Source: Varibaculum timonense_A (lineage in GTDB: Bacteria; Actinomycetota; Actinomycetes; Actinomycetales; Actinomycetaceae). From it: a DNA stretch of 64,000 bases. The translations under genes and the position numbers were made by a program. Location of the stretch: the NCBI RefSeq assembly GCF_027694345.1, contig NZ_JAQEVU010000005.1:161984-225983 (forward strand). The letters are read 5' to 3'. Shown one piece after another: positions 6,912-16,002 of the stretch (positions are counted from its first letter, which is position 1; every line of letters begins with the position of its first letter). The notes under the pieces were generated by a model. It saw only the letters and a program-made list of their open reading frames with translations, ran no database searches and was not told the DNA's origin.

Positions 6912-7556
6912 ATGACTAATCTTTCGCTAAGCATCACCGATCCCGCTGGCAAAGAAACCGGCACTATTGACTTGCCTGCCAGCCTATTTGATCGTGACCC
7001 CAATATTCCCTTGATGCACCAGGTAGTTAATGCCCAGCTTGCCGCTGCTCGGCAAGGGACCCACGCGACCAAGACCCGTGGTCAGGTACGCGGCGGTGGC
7101 AAGAAGCCGTGGCGGCAAAAGGGAACTGGTCGGGCTCGTCAAGGCTCTATCCGCGCTCCGCAATGGCGTGGCGGTGGGGTAGTACACGGTCCGCAACCTC
7201 GTGACTACTCGCAGCGCACCCCCAAGAAGATGAAAGCAGCGGCTCTCGCCTGTGCCCTATCCGATCGGGTACGTAAAGACCGTATGCACCTGGTGACTGC
7301 GCTAGTTGATGTGGAAACTCCCTCGACTAAAGCGGGACGTAAACATATCGAATCCCTAGTAGAGCAGCGTTACGCCCTAGTAGTGCTTACCCGCTCCGAA
7401 GAAGAACAGGTATTGTCGGTGCGCAACCTACCTCAGGTACACCTGCTGATGGTTGATCAGCTCAACACCTATGATGTGCTCAACAACGAGGACATCATCT
7501 TCACAGAGGCTGCTATTCGCCAGTTCATCTCCGACAAGACCGGACAGGAGGCGTAA
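6912..7556 (+). CDS. rplD: 50S ribosomal protein L4
   Basis: About 214 residues. The extended loop with GGGKKPWRQKGTGRARQGSIRAPQWRGGG is the L4 signature that lines the exit tunnel. I chose ATG 6912, two bases after the rplC stop, with GAAAGG nine bases upstream; a GTG at 6906 overlapping rplC is the alternative. In other bacteria L4 represses this operon. Confidence 0.96.
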   Translation: MTNLSLSITDPAGKETGTIDLPASLFDRDPNIPLMHQVVNAQLAAARQGTHATKTRGQVRGGGKKPWRQKGTGRARQGSIRAPQWRGGGVVHGPQPRDYSQRTPKKMKAAALACALSDRVRKDRMHLVTALVDVETPSTKAGRKHIESLVEQRYALVVLTRSEEEQVLSVRNLPQVHLLMVDQLNTYDVLNNEDIIFTEAAIRQFISDKTGQEA

Positions 7557-7560
7557 CAAA

Positions 7561-7866
7561 ATGGCACTAGAGGTTACAAAGAACCCGCGGGATATTATTT
7601 ACCGCCCAATCGTCTCGGAAAAAGCCTATGGGCTAATGGATCTCGGAAAATATACTTTCGAGGTAGACCCGAAAGCTAATAAGACCGAGATTCGGATTGC
7701 TATCGAAAAAATCTTCGATGTAAAAGTAAAGACCGTAAATACGATTGCGCGCAAAGGCAAGCGGGTACGTACCCGCACCGGCTATGGCAAACGCAAAGAT
7801 TGCAAACGAGCCATCGTTACCCTAGCCGAAGGCACAATCGATATCTTCAACGAAACGACTGCGTAA
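7561..7866 (+). CDS. rplW: 50S ribosomal protein L23
   Basis: 101 residues from MALEVTKNPRDIIYRPIVSEKAYGL through VNTIARKGKRVRTR, a typical L23 at the tunnel exit where chaperones and SRP dock. The ATG at 7561 has AGGAGG 11 bases upstream (inside the end of rplD) and lies four bases past the rplD stop; an open frame further upstream is antecedent to this start and ignored. Confidence 0.96.
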   Translation: MALEVTKNPRDIIYRPIVSEKAYGLMDLGKYTFEVDPKANKTEIRIAIEKIFDVKVKTVNTIARKGKRVRTRTGYGKRKDCKRAIVTLAEGTIDIFNETTA

Positions 7867-7881
7867 AGGGGTGAACAAGTA

Positions 7882-8718
7882 ATGGGTATTCGAAAATACA
7901 AGCCGACTACTCCCGGTCGCCGTTTCGCATCGGTATCTGACTTCGCGGAAATCACCCGCGACCACCCGGAGAAGTCCCTGCTGCGTCCTATCCACAAAAC
8001 TGGTGGACGTAACAATGACGGTCGCATCACTTCCCGCCGGCGTGGCGGGGGACATAAGCGCCGTTACCGCGTGATTGATTTCCGTCGTCACGACAAAGAT
8101 GGGGTGCCCGCAAAGGTTGCCCACATCGAATATGATCCGAACCGCAGCGCAAATATCGCCCTCCTGCACTATGCAGATGGCGACAAGCGTTACATCATTG
8201 CCCCGAATAAACTGCATCAGGGCGATGTCATCGAGCAAGGACCGACCGCGGATATCAAACCCGGCAACTGCTTACCGCTAACCAACATTCCGTTGGGTAC
8301 CGTGGTTCACGCCGTAGAGATGCGTCCAGGCGGGGGAGCGAAAATCGCCCGCAGTGCTGGGGTATCTGTGCAGCTGGTAGCCAAGGAAGGTAAATACGCT
8401 CAGCTACGTATGCCCTCCGGTGAAATCCGTAACGTTGAGGTTGCTTGCCGCGCCACCATCGGCGAGGTCGGTAACTCTGATCACGGCAATATCACTTGGG
8501 GTAAAGCCGGGCGTATGCGCTGGAAAGGCAAGCGTCCCAAGGTACGTGGTGTGGTAATGAACCCGGTTGATCACCCCCATGGCGGTGGTGAAGGTCGCAC
8601 TTCTGGCGGTCGTCACCCGGTTAGCCCCTGGGGTAAGCCCGAAGGTCGTACCCGTCGTCCGAATAAAGCTAGCGACAAACTTATCGTGCGTCGTCGTAAG
8701 ACCGGCAAGAAGCGTTAG
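7882..8718 (+). CDS. rplB: 50S ribosomal protein L2
   Basis: 278 residues, the normal L2 length. The GRNNDGRITSRRRGGGHKRRYR block and the C-terminal VMNPVDHPHGGGEGRTSGGRHP with the peptidyl-transferase-linked histidine are present. It binds 23S rRNA and joins the subunits. Confidence 0.98.
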   Translation: MGIRKYKPTTPGRRFASVSDFAEITRDHPEKSLLRPIHKTGGRNNDGRITSRRRGGGHKRRYRVIDFRRHDKDGVPAKVAHIEYDPNRSANIALLHYADGDKRYIIAPNKLHQGDVIEQGPTADIKPGNCLPLTNIPLGTVVHAVEMRPGGGAKIARSAGVSVQLVAKEGKYAQLRMPSGEIRNVEVACRATIGEVGNSDHGNITWGKAGRMRWKGKRPKVRGVVMNPVDHPHGGGEGRTSGGRHPVSPWGKPEGRTRRPNKASDKLIVRRRKTGKKR

Positions 8719-8732
8719 GCAGGAGATAAATC

Positions 8733-9014
8733 ATGGCACGTAGCCTAAAGAAAGGTCCTTTCGTCGACGACCACTTGATGAAAAAAGTCGACGCTCTGAA
8801 TGACGCCAATAAAAAGTCGGTTATCAAGACCTGGTCACGCCGCTCTATGATTACCCCCGATTTTATTGGACACACCATTGCGGTACACGATGGACGCAAA
8901 CACGTTCCCGTGTACGTAACTGAAAACATGGTTGGGCACAAGCTGGGCGAATTCGCTCCCACTCGTACCTTCCGTGGACATGACAAGGACGACCGTAAGG
9001 CACGCCGCCGTTAG
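8733..9014 (+). CDS. rpsS: 30S ribosomal protein S19
   Basis: 93 residues; MARSLKKGPFVDDHL and the signature ITPDFIGHTIAVHDGRKHVPVYV...GHKLGEFAPTRTF. RBS AGGAGA. It binds the head of 16S rRNA with S13. Confidence 0.98.
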   Translation: MARSLKKGPFVDDHLMKKVDALNDANKKSVIKTWSRRSMITPDFIGHTIAVHDGRKHVPVYVTENMVGHKLGEFAPTRTFRGHDKDDRKARRR

Positions 9015-9041
9015 GCGCGCCGGAAGAGAAAGAAGGCAAAG

Positions 9042-9410
9042 ATGGAAGGCATGGCGAAAGCGCGGTTCGTGCGCTCTACGCCGCAGAAGTCGCGTCGCGT
9101 CGTGAACCTGATTCGCGGCAAGAACGCCCTCGAGGCCTACGACATCCTGCGTTTCGCTCCCCAAGCGGTCGCAACCGATGTTCGTAAGGTACTTCGCAGC
9201 GCAATGTATAACGCCGCCGCTAAGGCAAATCGGTCTGGTGAAAAAGATACGTTTGCGGAACTGACCGTTTCGCTAGCGTACGTAGATGAAGGTCCTACGA
9301 TGAAACGCTTCCGTCCTCGTGCTCAAGGGCGCGCAGGTCGGATTCTCAAGCGGACCAGCCATATTACGATTGTAGTTTCTGACGGCAAACAGGAAGAGGA
9401 GAACGACTAA
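9042..9410 (+). CDS. rplV: 50S ribosomal protein L22
   Basis: 122 residues; AKARFVRSTPQKSRRVVNLIRGK at the start and the tunnel beta-hairpin DEGPTMKRFRPRAQGRAGRILKRTSHI. The annotated ATG gives an MEG extension before the usual MAKARF; the second ATG at 9051 is also possible. The stop overlaps the rpsC start (TAATG). Confidence 0.96.
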   Translation: MEGMAKARFVRSTPQKSRRVVNLIRGKNALEAYDILRFAPQAVATDVRKVLRSAMYNAAAKANRSGEKDTFAELTVSLAYVDEGPTMKRFRPRAQGRAGRILKRTSHITIVVSDGKQEEEND

Positions 9411-10321
9411 TGGGACAAAAGGTAAGCCCTACCGGTTTTCGGTTAGGTATCACCACCGATCACCGTTCCCGCTGGTTCTCGGACTCCACTAAGCCGGGAC
9501 AGCGTTACAGCGATTTCGTTAAAGAAGATGTGAAAATTCGTCGGCTCATGGAAAAGAGCTTAGAGCGGGCGGGTATTTCAAAGATTGATATTGAGCGCAC
9601 CCGTGACCGGGTTCGTGTGGATTTGCATACCGCCCGCCCCGGTATCGTTATTGGTCGGCGCGGTGCAGAAGCAGATCGTCTACGTGGCGATTTGGAGAAA
9701 CTCACCGGTAAGCAGGTGCAGCTGAACATTCTTGAGGTTAAGAACCCCGAGATTGATGCCCAGCTGGTGGCACAGGGTATCGCCGAGCAGCTGGCTGCGC
9801 GCGTGTCGTTTAGGCGCGCAATGCGCAAAGGTATGCAGTCGGCGCTGCGCGGTGGTGCTCTGGGTATCCGGGTGCAGTGCTCGGGTCGTCTAGGCGGGGC
9901 AGAAATGTCGCGTTCAGAGTTCTACCGTGAAGGTCGAGTTCCGTTGCACACGCTACGCGCCCTTATCGATTACGGTTTCTATGAAGCTCACACTACTTTC
10001 GGACGCATTGGCGTTAAAGTATGGATTTATAAGGGCGATTTGACCGAGACGGAGTTCACCCGCAAGCAGGCTGAATCCTCAGGGCGTTCCGGACGCGGTT
10101 CCCGCAGAGGACGCGCTGGTCGTGATGGCTCTCGTTCCGGTCGGCGTTCGGCACGCACAGAGGGTCGCCAAGAAGGCGCTCCCCAAGCGGAAAAAGCCGA
10201 GAATGTAAGCTCGGAGGATAAAACCGCCGAGAACGCAGTAAAAGACGATCAGGCTTTAGCCGCTAATAACGCTGTAGCTGAAGAGGCTGTGAAGCCCCAA
10301 GAAAACGGAACGGAGGAGTAA
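9410..10321 (+). CDS. rpsC: 30S ribosomal protein S3 with long charged C-terminal tail
   Basis: 303 residues. The KH domain and the signature for the mRNA-entry helicase region are normal up to GVKVWIYKGDLTETE (about residue 211). After that comes a tail of about 85 residues: first Arg/Ser/Gly-rich (GRSGRGSRRGRAGRDGSRSG), then Glu/Ala/Lys-rich. S3 proteins are usually near 210-280 residues, with tails common in actinobacteria. The tail is low-complexity and probably flexible. Confidence 0.96.
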   Translation: MGQKVSPTGFRLGITTDHRSRWFSDSTKPGQRYSDFVKEDVKIRRLMEKSLERAGISKIDIERTRDRVRVDLHTARPGIVIGRRGAEADRLRGDLEKLTGKQVQLNILEVKNPEIDAQLVAQGIAEQLAARVSFRRAMRKGMQSALRGGALGIRVQCSGRLGGAEMSRSEFYREGRVPLHTLRALIDYGFYEAHTTFGRIGVKVWIYKGDLTETEFTRKQAESSGRSGRGSRRGRAGRDGSRSGRRSARTEGRQEGAPQAEKAENVSSEDKTAENAVKDDQALAANNAVAEEAVKPQENGTEE

Positions 10322-10322
10322 C

Positions 10323-10742
10323 GTGTTAATTCCTCGTAGGACTAAATGGCGCAAACAGCATCGCCCTACTCGAAAAGGTGTGGCTAAGCGCGGTACTGAA
10401 CTAGCATTCGGTGAATACGGGATTCAGGCTCTAGATCACGCCTACATTACTAACCGGCAGATCGAGGCCGCTCGTATCGCTATGACCCGCTATATTAAGC
10501 GTGGCGGTAAAGTGTGGATTAACATTTTCCCGGACCGTCCGCTGACGAAGAAACCGGCTGAAACTCGTATGGGTTCCGGTAAGGGTTCTCCCGAATGGTG
10601 GGTAGCTCCGGTTAAGCCCGGTCGCATTATGTTCGAATTAGCGGGTGTTTCTGAAGATGTAGCTCGTCAGGCAATGAGTCGTGCACAGCACAAGTTGCCG
10701 ATTAAGACCCGTTTCATTACCCGTGAAGGCGGTGATCAGTAA
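10323..10742 (+). CDS. rplP: 50S ribosomal protein L16
   Basis: 139 residues starting with GTG one base after the rpsC stop, with GGAGGAG upstream. MLIPRRTKWRKQHRP and the RMGSGKGSPEWWVAPVKPGR signature identify it. Its stop overlaps rpmC by one base. Confidence 0.97.
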   Translation: MLIPRRTKWRKQHRPTRKGVAKRGTELAFGEYGIQALDHAYITNRQIEAARIAMTRYIKRGGKVWINIFPDRPLTKKPAETRMGSGKGSPEWWVAPVKPGRIMFELAGVSEDVARQAMSRAQHKLPIKTRFITREGGDQ

Positions 10743-10972
10743 TGGCAAAGGGCTTGAAAATGTCCGATTTGGATATGCTGGATGAAGAACAGCTGTCCAA
10801 GAAACTAGATGAAGCTAAGACTGAGCTGTTTAATCTGCGTTTTCAGCTGGCCACAGGTGCTGGTGAAGATCGCGGACAGATTGGGCAGCTACGTCGCGAT
10901 ATTGCCCGCATTTACACTATCGCTAGAGAGCGGGAGCTCGGTATTCGTACCGCTCCGCAGGCTGAGGAGTAG
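10742..10972 (+). CDS. rpmC: 50S ribosomal protein L29
   Basis: 76 residues forming two helices; LFNLRFQLATGAGEDRGQIGQLRRDIARIYTI matches L29. Overlaps rplP (TAATG). It sits at the tunnel exit with L23. Confidence 0.95.
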   Translation: MAKGLKMSDLDMLDEEQLSKKLDEAKTELFNLRFQLATGAGEDRGQIGQLRRDIARIYTIARERELGIRTAPQAEE

Positions 10973-10977
10973 GATTT

Positions 10978-11262
10978 ATGAGCGAAGAAACTGAGAAAAC
11001 TGCTGTTGTAGAGCGTAATCACCGCAAGGTGCTGCAGGGCTACGTGGTGTCCGACAAAATGGACAAGACGGTTGTCGTGCAGGTAGAAGATCGCGTTAAG
11101 CACCGCTTATACGGCAAGGTGATTAACCGTCGTAAGCGCTACAAGGTACATGACGAAAACAACGAATGCGGCATCGGTGACTTGGTACGGATTATGGAGA
11201 CTCGTCCTTTATCCAAGACTAAGCGCTGGCGGGTCAGCGAAATCATCGAGAAAGCTAAGTAG
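10978..11262 (+). CDS. rpsQ: 30S ribosomal protein S17
   Basis: 94 residues; VLQGYVVSDKMDKTVVVQVEDRVKHRLYGK and GDLVRIMETRPLSKTKRW are characteristic. It is the last gene of the operon; rplN, which follows in many bacteria, is absent here, and a strong terminator lies 120 bases downstream. Confidence 0.97.
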   Translation: MSEETEKTAVVERNHRKVLQGYVVSDKMDKTVVVQVEDRVKHRLYGKVINRRKRYKVHDENNECGIGDLVRIMETRPLSKTKRWRVSEIIEKAK

Positions 11263-11382
11263 CTTTTTGCGTGCAGGTAATCGAGTTTGTTGCTTTAAAA
11301 CGCGCTGATGAAAACCAGATTGGTTTAGATGGCTAGCGTTTATAGGGGCTAATTAGCTCGATTTCCCTTAGCCGTAATAACT

Positions 11383-11423
11383 GGGGAGTTTCGTGGATGT
11401 TATCCACGAAACTCCCCTTTTTT
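11383..11423 (+). terminator. Rho-independent terminator of the S10 operon
   Basis: A perfect 16-bp stem (GGGGAGTTTCGTGGAT / ATCCACGAAACTCCCC), a GTT loop and a run of six to seven T. It closes the ribosomal operon; the rest of 11263-11576 shows no gene. Confidence 0.92.
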
Positions 11424-11576
11424 ATCCCCACAGTTACTAAGAATGTTTGTATGTTAGGTCAAATGCTAGACAAGGAGAATACTTTTTGCTAGATTTTGGG
11501 GGTGCGGAACTAATCGCTGAGTGACATTAGTCCTCGCCCCTAAAAACAGCCAATGGAGGCTGAGTAAGGAGTATTT

Positions 11577-12776
11577 ATGGCAAATGCCAAAGAAATCGGG
11601 GTAGGGGTAATATCCCTAGGATGGATGGGGCGTCTACATACGCGTTCCTATAAAGCCATGTCGGAACTATTTCCCGAACTGGGCGCGAAGGTGCGTCTAG
11701 TCGTAGCCTGTGACCCGATAGAAGAAACCCAAAGATTAGCGGTAGAAGTCCTTGGGTTCGAGAAAGCAGTCGCAGATTACCAGGAAGTCCTTTCAGACCC
11801 AGACGTCGACGTAGTATCTATTTGTTCACCCAATTTCCTGCATTGCGAAATTGCAGTAGCTGCCGCTAAAGCCGGAAAACCATTTTGGATAGAGAAACCA
11901 ATGGGTGTAAACGCTACCGAATCTCGTGAAATTGCGCAGAAAGCCGCACAGGCAGGGTTAAATACCGCGGTTGGTTTCAACTATCGCCACACTCCCGCAA
12001 TTGAACAGGCGCGCCAACTCATAGCCGAAGGTAAACTAGGACGGATTACCAACGTTCGCTGCTGGTTAATAGCCGACTATGCCTCCAGTCCTCTCGGTCC
12101 GTACACCTGGCGTTACGACCGAGAAAAAGCCGGTGCTGGGGTAGTTGGTGACCTAATGAGTCACGGAGCTGACCTGGTGCAATACATATTACGAGACCGC
12201 ATCAGCGCAGTTTCAGCTCTGAGTGACACCTTCATCAAAGAACGTCCTATTCCCACCAAAGCCGGGGTGGGTCACAGCGGCTGGGAAGTTTCAGACGAAA
12301 AGAAAGAAGTTGGAAACGAAGACTATGTCGCCATGATGGTGCGCTTTGACTCTGGCGTAGTTGGCACCTTGGAATCTTCCCGGGTAAGCGTAGGCCCGAG
12401 AGCCGAATATGTGGTCGAAGTATATGGTACCAAAGGCTCAGTTAGGTGGAATTTTGAGCACCTCAATGACCTAGAAGTATGTATTGGGCAAGACAATGGC
12501 GATATACACGGCTATGTCCGTTCCATGGCAAACCCACATTATCCACACTTCTCGCGGTTTCAACCCGGTGCAGGAACCTCAATGGGCTTTGACGATATGA
12601 AAGCTGTCGAATGTTACCAGTTCCTTTCAGGAGTTCTAACTGGTAAACAGATAGCCCCTTCGGTAGCAGACGGCTGGTCAGCAGCAGAAATTGACCAGGC
12701 AACCGTCTCCTCAGCGGCAGACGGTCAATGGCATGAAGTAGCCAAAGTAAGTGGCGCTACCACCTTTGATAAATAA
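11577..12776 (+). CDS. Gfo/Idh/MocA-family NAD(P)-dependent dehydrogenase
   Basis: 399 residues. GVGVISLGWMGRLH is the Rossmann dinucleotide-binding start, and FWIEKPMGVNATES carries the EKP motif whose lysine is catalytic in this family. GAGVVGDLMSHGADLVQYIL supplies the second substrate-binding motif. The family oxidises sugars, inositols or their derivatives. The adjacent sugar porter, 32 bases downstream on the same strand, suggests uptake and oxidation of a sugar or myo-inositol; the substrate is not determined. GGAG lies upstream of the ATG. Confidence 0.88.
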   Translation: MANAKEIGVGVISLGWMGRLHTRSYKAMSELFPELGAKVRLVVACDPIEETQRLAVEVLGFEKAVADYQEVLSDPDVDVVSICSPNFLHCEIAVAAAKAGKPFWIEKPMGVNATESREIAQKAAQAGLNTAVGFNYRHTPAIEQARQLIAEGKLGRITNVRCWLIADYASSPLGPYTWRYDREKAGAGVVGDLMSHGADLVQYILRDRISAVSALSDTFIKERPIPTKAGVGHSGWEVSDEKKEVGNEDYVAMMVRFDSGVVGTLESSRVSVGPRAEYVVEVYGTKGSVRWNFEHLNDLEVCIGQDNGDIHGYVRSMANPHYPHFSRFQPGAGTSMGFDDMKAVECYQFLSGVLTGKQIAPSVADGWSAAEIDQATVSSAADGQWHEVAKVSGATTFDK

Positions 12777-12808
12777 TCCTTTTCAACCGCAACCAGAAAG
12801 CTAAATCC

Positions 12809-14461
12809 GTGAAAGAAACTCAAAGAAAAACTCCTCTAAATGAGTTGAGTAAAGAAAAACTTGATGAAATGTTGCAAGAAACGCCGCCCTCGGGCAAACG
12901 GCGGGGCATTCTTGCTATTGCCGGGGTTGCTACCCTCGGGTCACTGCTATTCGGCTACGACACCGGAGTGATTTCCGGGGCACTGCCCTATATGTATATG
13001 CCACACGGAGCCGGTGGTATGGGTATTACCCCCGCTCAAGAGGGCGCGATTGGGGGAATCTTGACCTTGGGTGCGGCTTTTGGCGCACTATTTGGAGGGC
13101 GACTTTCCGACCGGTATGGTCGCCGACACAATATCATTTTGCTAGCGATACTGTTTATTGTGGGTGCAATCGGGAATACATTCGCCCCCAATATCTGGGT
13201 AATGTATCCGTTCCGGCTAATCCTGGGTTTAGCAGTAGGGGGAGCCTCCGCTACCGTACCGGTTTTCTTGGCAGAAACAGCTCCAAAGAGAATCCGTGGC
13301 ACTATCGTGGCCGTAGATCAGCTGATGATTGTGACCGGGCAGCTACTTGCCTTCTCGATGAACGCGATTATTAACTCTGTGCATGGTGGCCCGCAAATCA
13401 CCGTAAAATCTGATCCCGCTGGAGTAGTCACCGCCGGTGAATACTCTTGGGATGTTCTGAATGATATGGTTGCTAAACATTTAGGCAGCTCCGATACCCA
13501 AGCCATCCATGAATTCATCTCCAATATGGCTATTTCTAGCGGTAACGGTTCCGCTTGGCGCTGGATGATAGTTCTGTGTTCCGTTCCGGCAATCGCTTTA
13601 TGGCTGGGAATGCATTTTATGCCGGAATCTTCCCGCTGGTACGTGTTACAACAGGAAGTATATGCCGCTATCGGTTCGCTAAAACGAGTACGCGACCCCC
13701 AGAAAGACGGGGACATTAGTGAAGAAATGTACGAGATGGTGCGGGCACGTCAAAGCCAAGCGAACGGACCTAAGGGTACATTCCGTCATGTTATGAACAC
13801 GCCCTGGCTGCGAAAACTGTTATTTGTTGGCATATTCTTGGCAATCGTAAACCAGACAACCGGCGTAAATACGGTTATGTATTACGCACCTAAAGTGCTA
13901 AATATCGCCGGAATGGGGACTTCTGCGGCGATTACCGCACAGGTAGCAAACGGGGTTATGAGCGTAGTAGGTTCTGTATTCGGATTGTTGCTGATTACCA
14001 AGTTCCGTCGGCGCACGATTTTAATCTGGGACGTGACCCTAGTGGGTATCATCTTGCTGGGAATCGCGTTTATATTCCACTTTATGATTGCACCTCATGC
14101 GTCTGTAGCAGAAGTGCCGACCTGGGCGGGATACTTAGTATTAGCCATGATGGCTGTATTTATGCTGGTTGTGCAGTCCTCTAATGGTACCGTGGTTTGG
14201 ACAATGCTTGGCGAAATGTTCCCGGCAAATGTTCGTGGCATTATGAACGGAACCGCCATCTTCTGTATGTGGATTATGAACGCTGTCATTACCTGGACAT
14301 TCCCCCCGATGATTGCTGCATTTGGCGGAGGACTCACCTATGCGCTTTACGGGGTGTTAAACCTGGTTATTGCGGTGGTTCTCTTCAAGATAATGCCTGA
14401 AACTTCCGGGCGTTCCCTTGATGAGATTGAAACCTATATGGAGCGTATCTACAGTAAATAG
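12809..14461 (+). CDS. Sugar porter of the major facilitator superfamily
   Basis: 550 residues with about 12 membrane helices. LLFGYDTGVISGALPY, GGRLSDRYGRRHNI, the PESSRWY motif after helix 6 and PETSGRSLDEIE at the C-terminus are the sugar-porter signatures. Extra residues between helices 5 and 6 (around NSVHGGPQITVKSDPAG to SSGNG) make it longer than most. It starts with GTG; the ribosome-binding site is weak, and ATG at codon 24 is an alternative. Likely a proton-coupled sugar or inositol importer feeding the preceding dehydrogenase. Confidence 0.9.
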   Translation: MKETQRKTPLNELSKEKLDEMLQETPPSGKRRGILAIAGVATLGSLLFGYDTGVISGALPYMYMPHGAGGMGITPAQEGAIGGILTLGAAFGALFGGRLSDRYGRRHNIILLAILFIVGAIGNTFAPNIWVMYPFRLILGLAVGGASATVPVFLAETAPKRIRGTIVAVDQLMIVTGQLLAFSMNAIINSVHGGPQITVKSDPAGVVTAGEYSWDVLNDMVAKHLGSSDTQAIHEFISNMAISSGNGSAWRWMIVLCSVPAIALWLGMHFMPESSRWYVLQQEVYAAIGSLKRVRDPQKDGDISEEMYEMVRARQSQANGPKGTFRHVMNTPWLRKLLFVGIFLAIVNQTTGVNTVMYYAPKVLNIAGMGTSAAITAQVANGVMSVVGSVFGLLLITKFRRRTILIWDVTLVGIILLGIAFIFHFMIAPHASVAEVPTWAGYLVLAMMAVFMLVVQSSNGTVVWTMLGEMFPANVRGIMNGTAIFCMWIMNAVITWTFPPMIAAFGGGLTYALYGVLNLVIAVVLFKIMPETSGRSLDEIETYMERIYSK

Positions 14462-14521
14462 GCTAAAAATATAAGCTTAAAGCGGTAAATCTGCGGCTTA
14501 TTATTTGTGGCTGAATACGTG

Positions 14522-14551
14522 ATGCGGGGGCGAGCTAGCTCGCCCCCGCAT
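14522..14551. terminator. Palindromic terminator after the sugar porter
   Basis: A perfect 30-base palindrome (ATGCGGGGGCGAGCT and its complement) 60 bases past the stop. The palindrome is symmetric, so it could act in either direction; only a short T run follows. Confidence 0.75.
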
Positions 14552-14616
14552 TTCCTGTAGGTTTCTGCCTATTGGGTCTGGGTGCGGGGGTTTGTGGGTG
14601 TCTCCCACATCGGGGC

Positions 14617-14786
14617 TGGCTCGGTAAAAGCACTCCGGGGAGGAGGTTTTTGCCTCTTGCCCAAAGACTTAGAAAAGACTCTAGTCTTTTCTAACTCTTA
14701 CGCCCACCTAGTCTAATCGGCATAAATCCTCCTCCCTACTCTCGCTAATTAGCGTCTTCTTTCCATTTGTATTACCGGTCGCGCCC
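14617..14786 (+). repeat. PIR-C copy 3 enclosing PIR-A1 copy 4
   Basis: Left arm GGCTCGGTAAAAGCACTCCGGGG and right arm ATTACCGGTCGCGCCC. The A1 element starts within the left-arm GGGG run. After the A1 element, ACTCTCG matches the right half of the unoccupied copy at 48425-48511. Confidence 0.65.
14637..14737 (+). repeat. PIR-A1 copy 4
   Basis: Outer arms GGGGAGGAGGTTTTTGCC / GGCATAAATCCTCCTCCC. The inner stem AAGACTTAGAAAAGACT / AGTCTTTTCTAA.TCTT shows a TTAG/CTAA pair change relative to TTTG/CAAA in copy 1. Confidence 0.85.
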
Positions 14787-14807
14787 TTGCATGTTTGGAA
14801 GCTGTGG

Positions 14808-14913
14808 GGGCGGGGGAAAGTTTGTCCTTCTGCCCAAGACTTTGGAAAACGTGGCGGCGTTTTCCGAATTCTTATGCCCACCGCACCTACTCGGATCAAA
14901 CTTTCCCCCGCCC
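14808..14913 (+). repeat. PIR-A1 copy 5
   Basis: Perfect 17-bp outer arms (GGGCGGGGGAAAGTTTG / CAAACTTTCCCCCGCCC). Inner stem around AAGACTTTGGAAAACG with loop TGGCGG; conserved TCCTTCTGCCCA and TATGCCCACCGCACCTACTCGGAT. Confidence 0.88.
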
Positions 14914-15077
14914 TTCTTGTCAGTGCTTCCGCTTCTCTCGCTGACCGTGCCCTTGATGTTCCAAAATCCTGCCCTTCGGCATAAAACTGCGCCCCGCATC
15001 TGCCTGGTTGAAACTTTCCTCCTGTTTTTCCTGTCTTTACTCCTACATCTTTTCCCGCCGTGCCCCTTTTTTGGTGG

Positions 15078-15188
15078 CGTTTTGACCCTCCCGGTGCGGT
15101 TGCGCCCTCCCGAGATGGGAAATGTGGCAGGTATTGGGGCGGTTTGGCGGTATTGGGAGGGTGGTTTTGTCTTGGGAGGGTGAAAATG
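15078..15188 (+). repeat. PIR-B copy 1
   Basis: Terminal arms CGTTTTGACCCTCCC / GGGAGGGTGAAAATG enclose a second pair (GCCCTCCCGAGA / TCTTGGGAGGGT). The right half GGGAGGGTGGTTTTGTCTTG + GGGAGGG offers four G3 tracts. Confidence 0.8.
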
Positions 15189-15246
15189 GCGCGCAGACCT
15201 GACTTTCCTGCGCTTGCGACTGGTCGTGCCAGTGACGTACTCGCAC

Positions 15247-16002
15247 TTAGAACAGTAATAGCAGAGCCGACAAAACGGTCAGGATGGTGACAATGGGGTC
15301 GAAGATTTTGTTATCTATACGTCCTATCCAATGCCGCCCCAAGAGGGCTGCTCCAAGGACCAGGGGAGCTAGGCACGCAGAAACCAGCAAAAGTTCACGG
15401 GTAATCAGACCAATTCCGGCAGAAAATGGCAATTTAATCAGATTGATAATAAAAAAGAACCAGGCTTGCGTTCCCATAAAACGGCGTACCTCGAAACGTG
15501 AGGCTAGGAAATAGAGGGATACTACCGGTCCTCCCGAATTTGCTGCCATCGTAGTGAATCCGGATAGCGAACCGTAAAAAAGGCGGGCAGGTAGGGAAGT
15601 ACTCATCGCGGTAGCAAGGTCGCCTCCGCTGCGACGTGCATACCAGATTAGCCCCAAAGTAATAGCGGTCAGTATCAAGATAATTATCCCGATAGAAACT
15701 TTCATTACCTGGTTAGAAACTGTTGCCAGAAAAGCTGCGCCAATCAATACCCCGATTACTACCGGTGGAAAAAGCGCGCGCAGAACTTTCCAATCCACGT
15801 CCTTGCGGTAAGTCCAAACCGCCAGTAAGTCTCCGGTAAGCAACATCAGCAACATCAGGGCAGTGGAAGTGCGGGGCGGTATTACGGCGGCGAGGATGGC
15901 TACCGGTATGCACGCCAGACCAGGGAGAGCAGTTTTTGCGAGTCCACACAGCAAAGCGCAGATTGCCAAAATGAAGATAACTTCGGGGCTAAGAGTGGAC
16001 AT
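15247..16002 (-). CDS. TauE/SafE-family membrane permease
   Basis: 251 residues, about eight hydrophobic helices. LCGLAKTALPGLACIPVAILA near the start and GFTTMAANSGGPVVSLYFL in the second half are the duplicated motifs of the TauE/SafE (sulfite/organosulfonate exporter) family. The ATG has AAGGAGGG upstream. No sulfur-metabolism gene is adjacent, so the substrate, probably a small sulfur-containing or organic anion, is open. Confidence 0.88.
   Translation of the reverse strand: MSTLSPEVIFILAICALLCGLAKTALPGLACIPVAILAAVIPPRTSTALMLLMLLTGDLLAVWTYRKDVDWKVLRALFPPVVIGVLIGAAFLATVSNQVMKVSIGIIILILTAITLGLIWYARRSGGDLATAMSTSLPARLFYGSLSGFTTMAANSGGPVVSLYFLASRFEVRRFMGTQAWFFFIINLIKLPFSAGIGLITRELLLVSACLAPLVLGAALLGRHWIGRIDNKIFDPIVTILTVLSALLLLF

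Larger units (their letters stand above)
14552..15246. other. Intergenic repeat region 3 (convergent)
   Basis: No gene is supported between the convergent sugar porter and TauE/SafE genes. In order it holds a PIR-C frame enclosing PIR-A1 copy 4, PIR-A1 copy 5, a pyrimidine-rich stretch with a GAAACTTTCCTCCTG fragment of an A1 arm (about 15010), and PIR-B copy 1. Confidence 0.75.
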
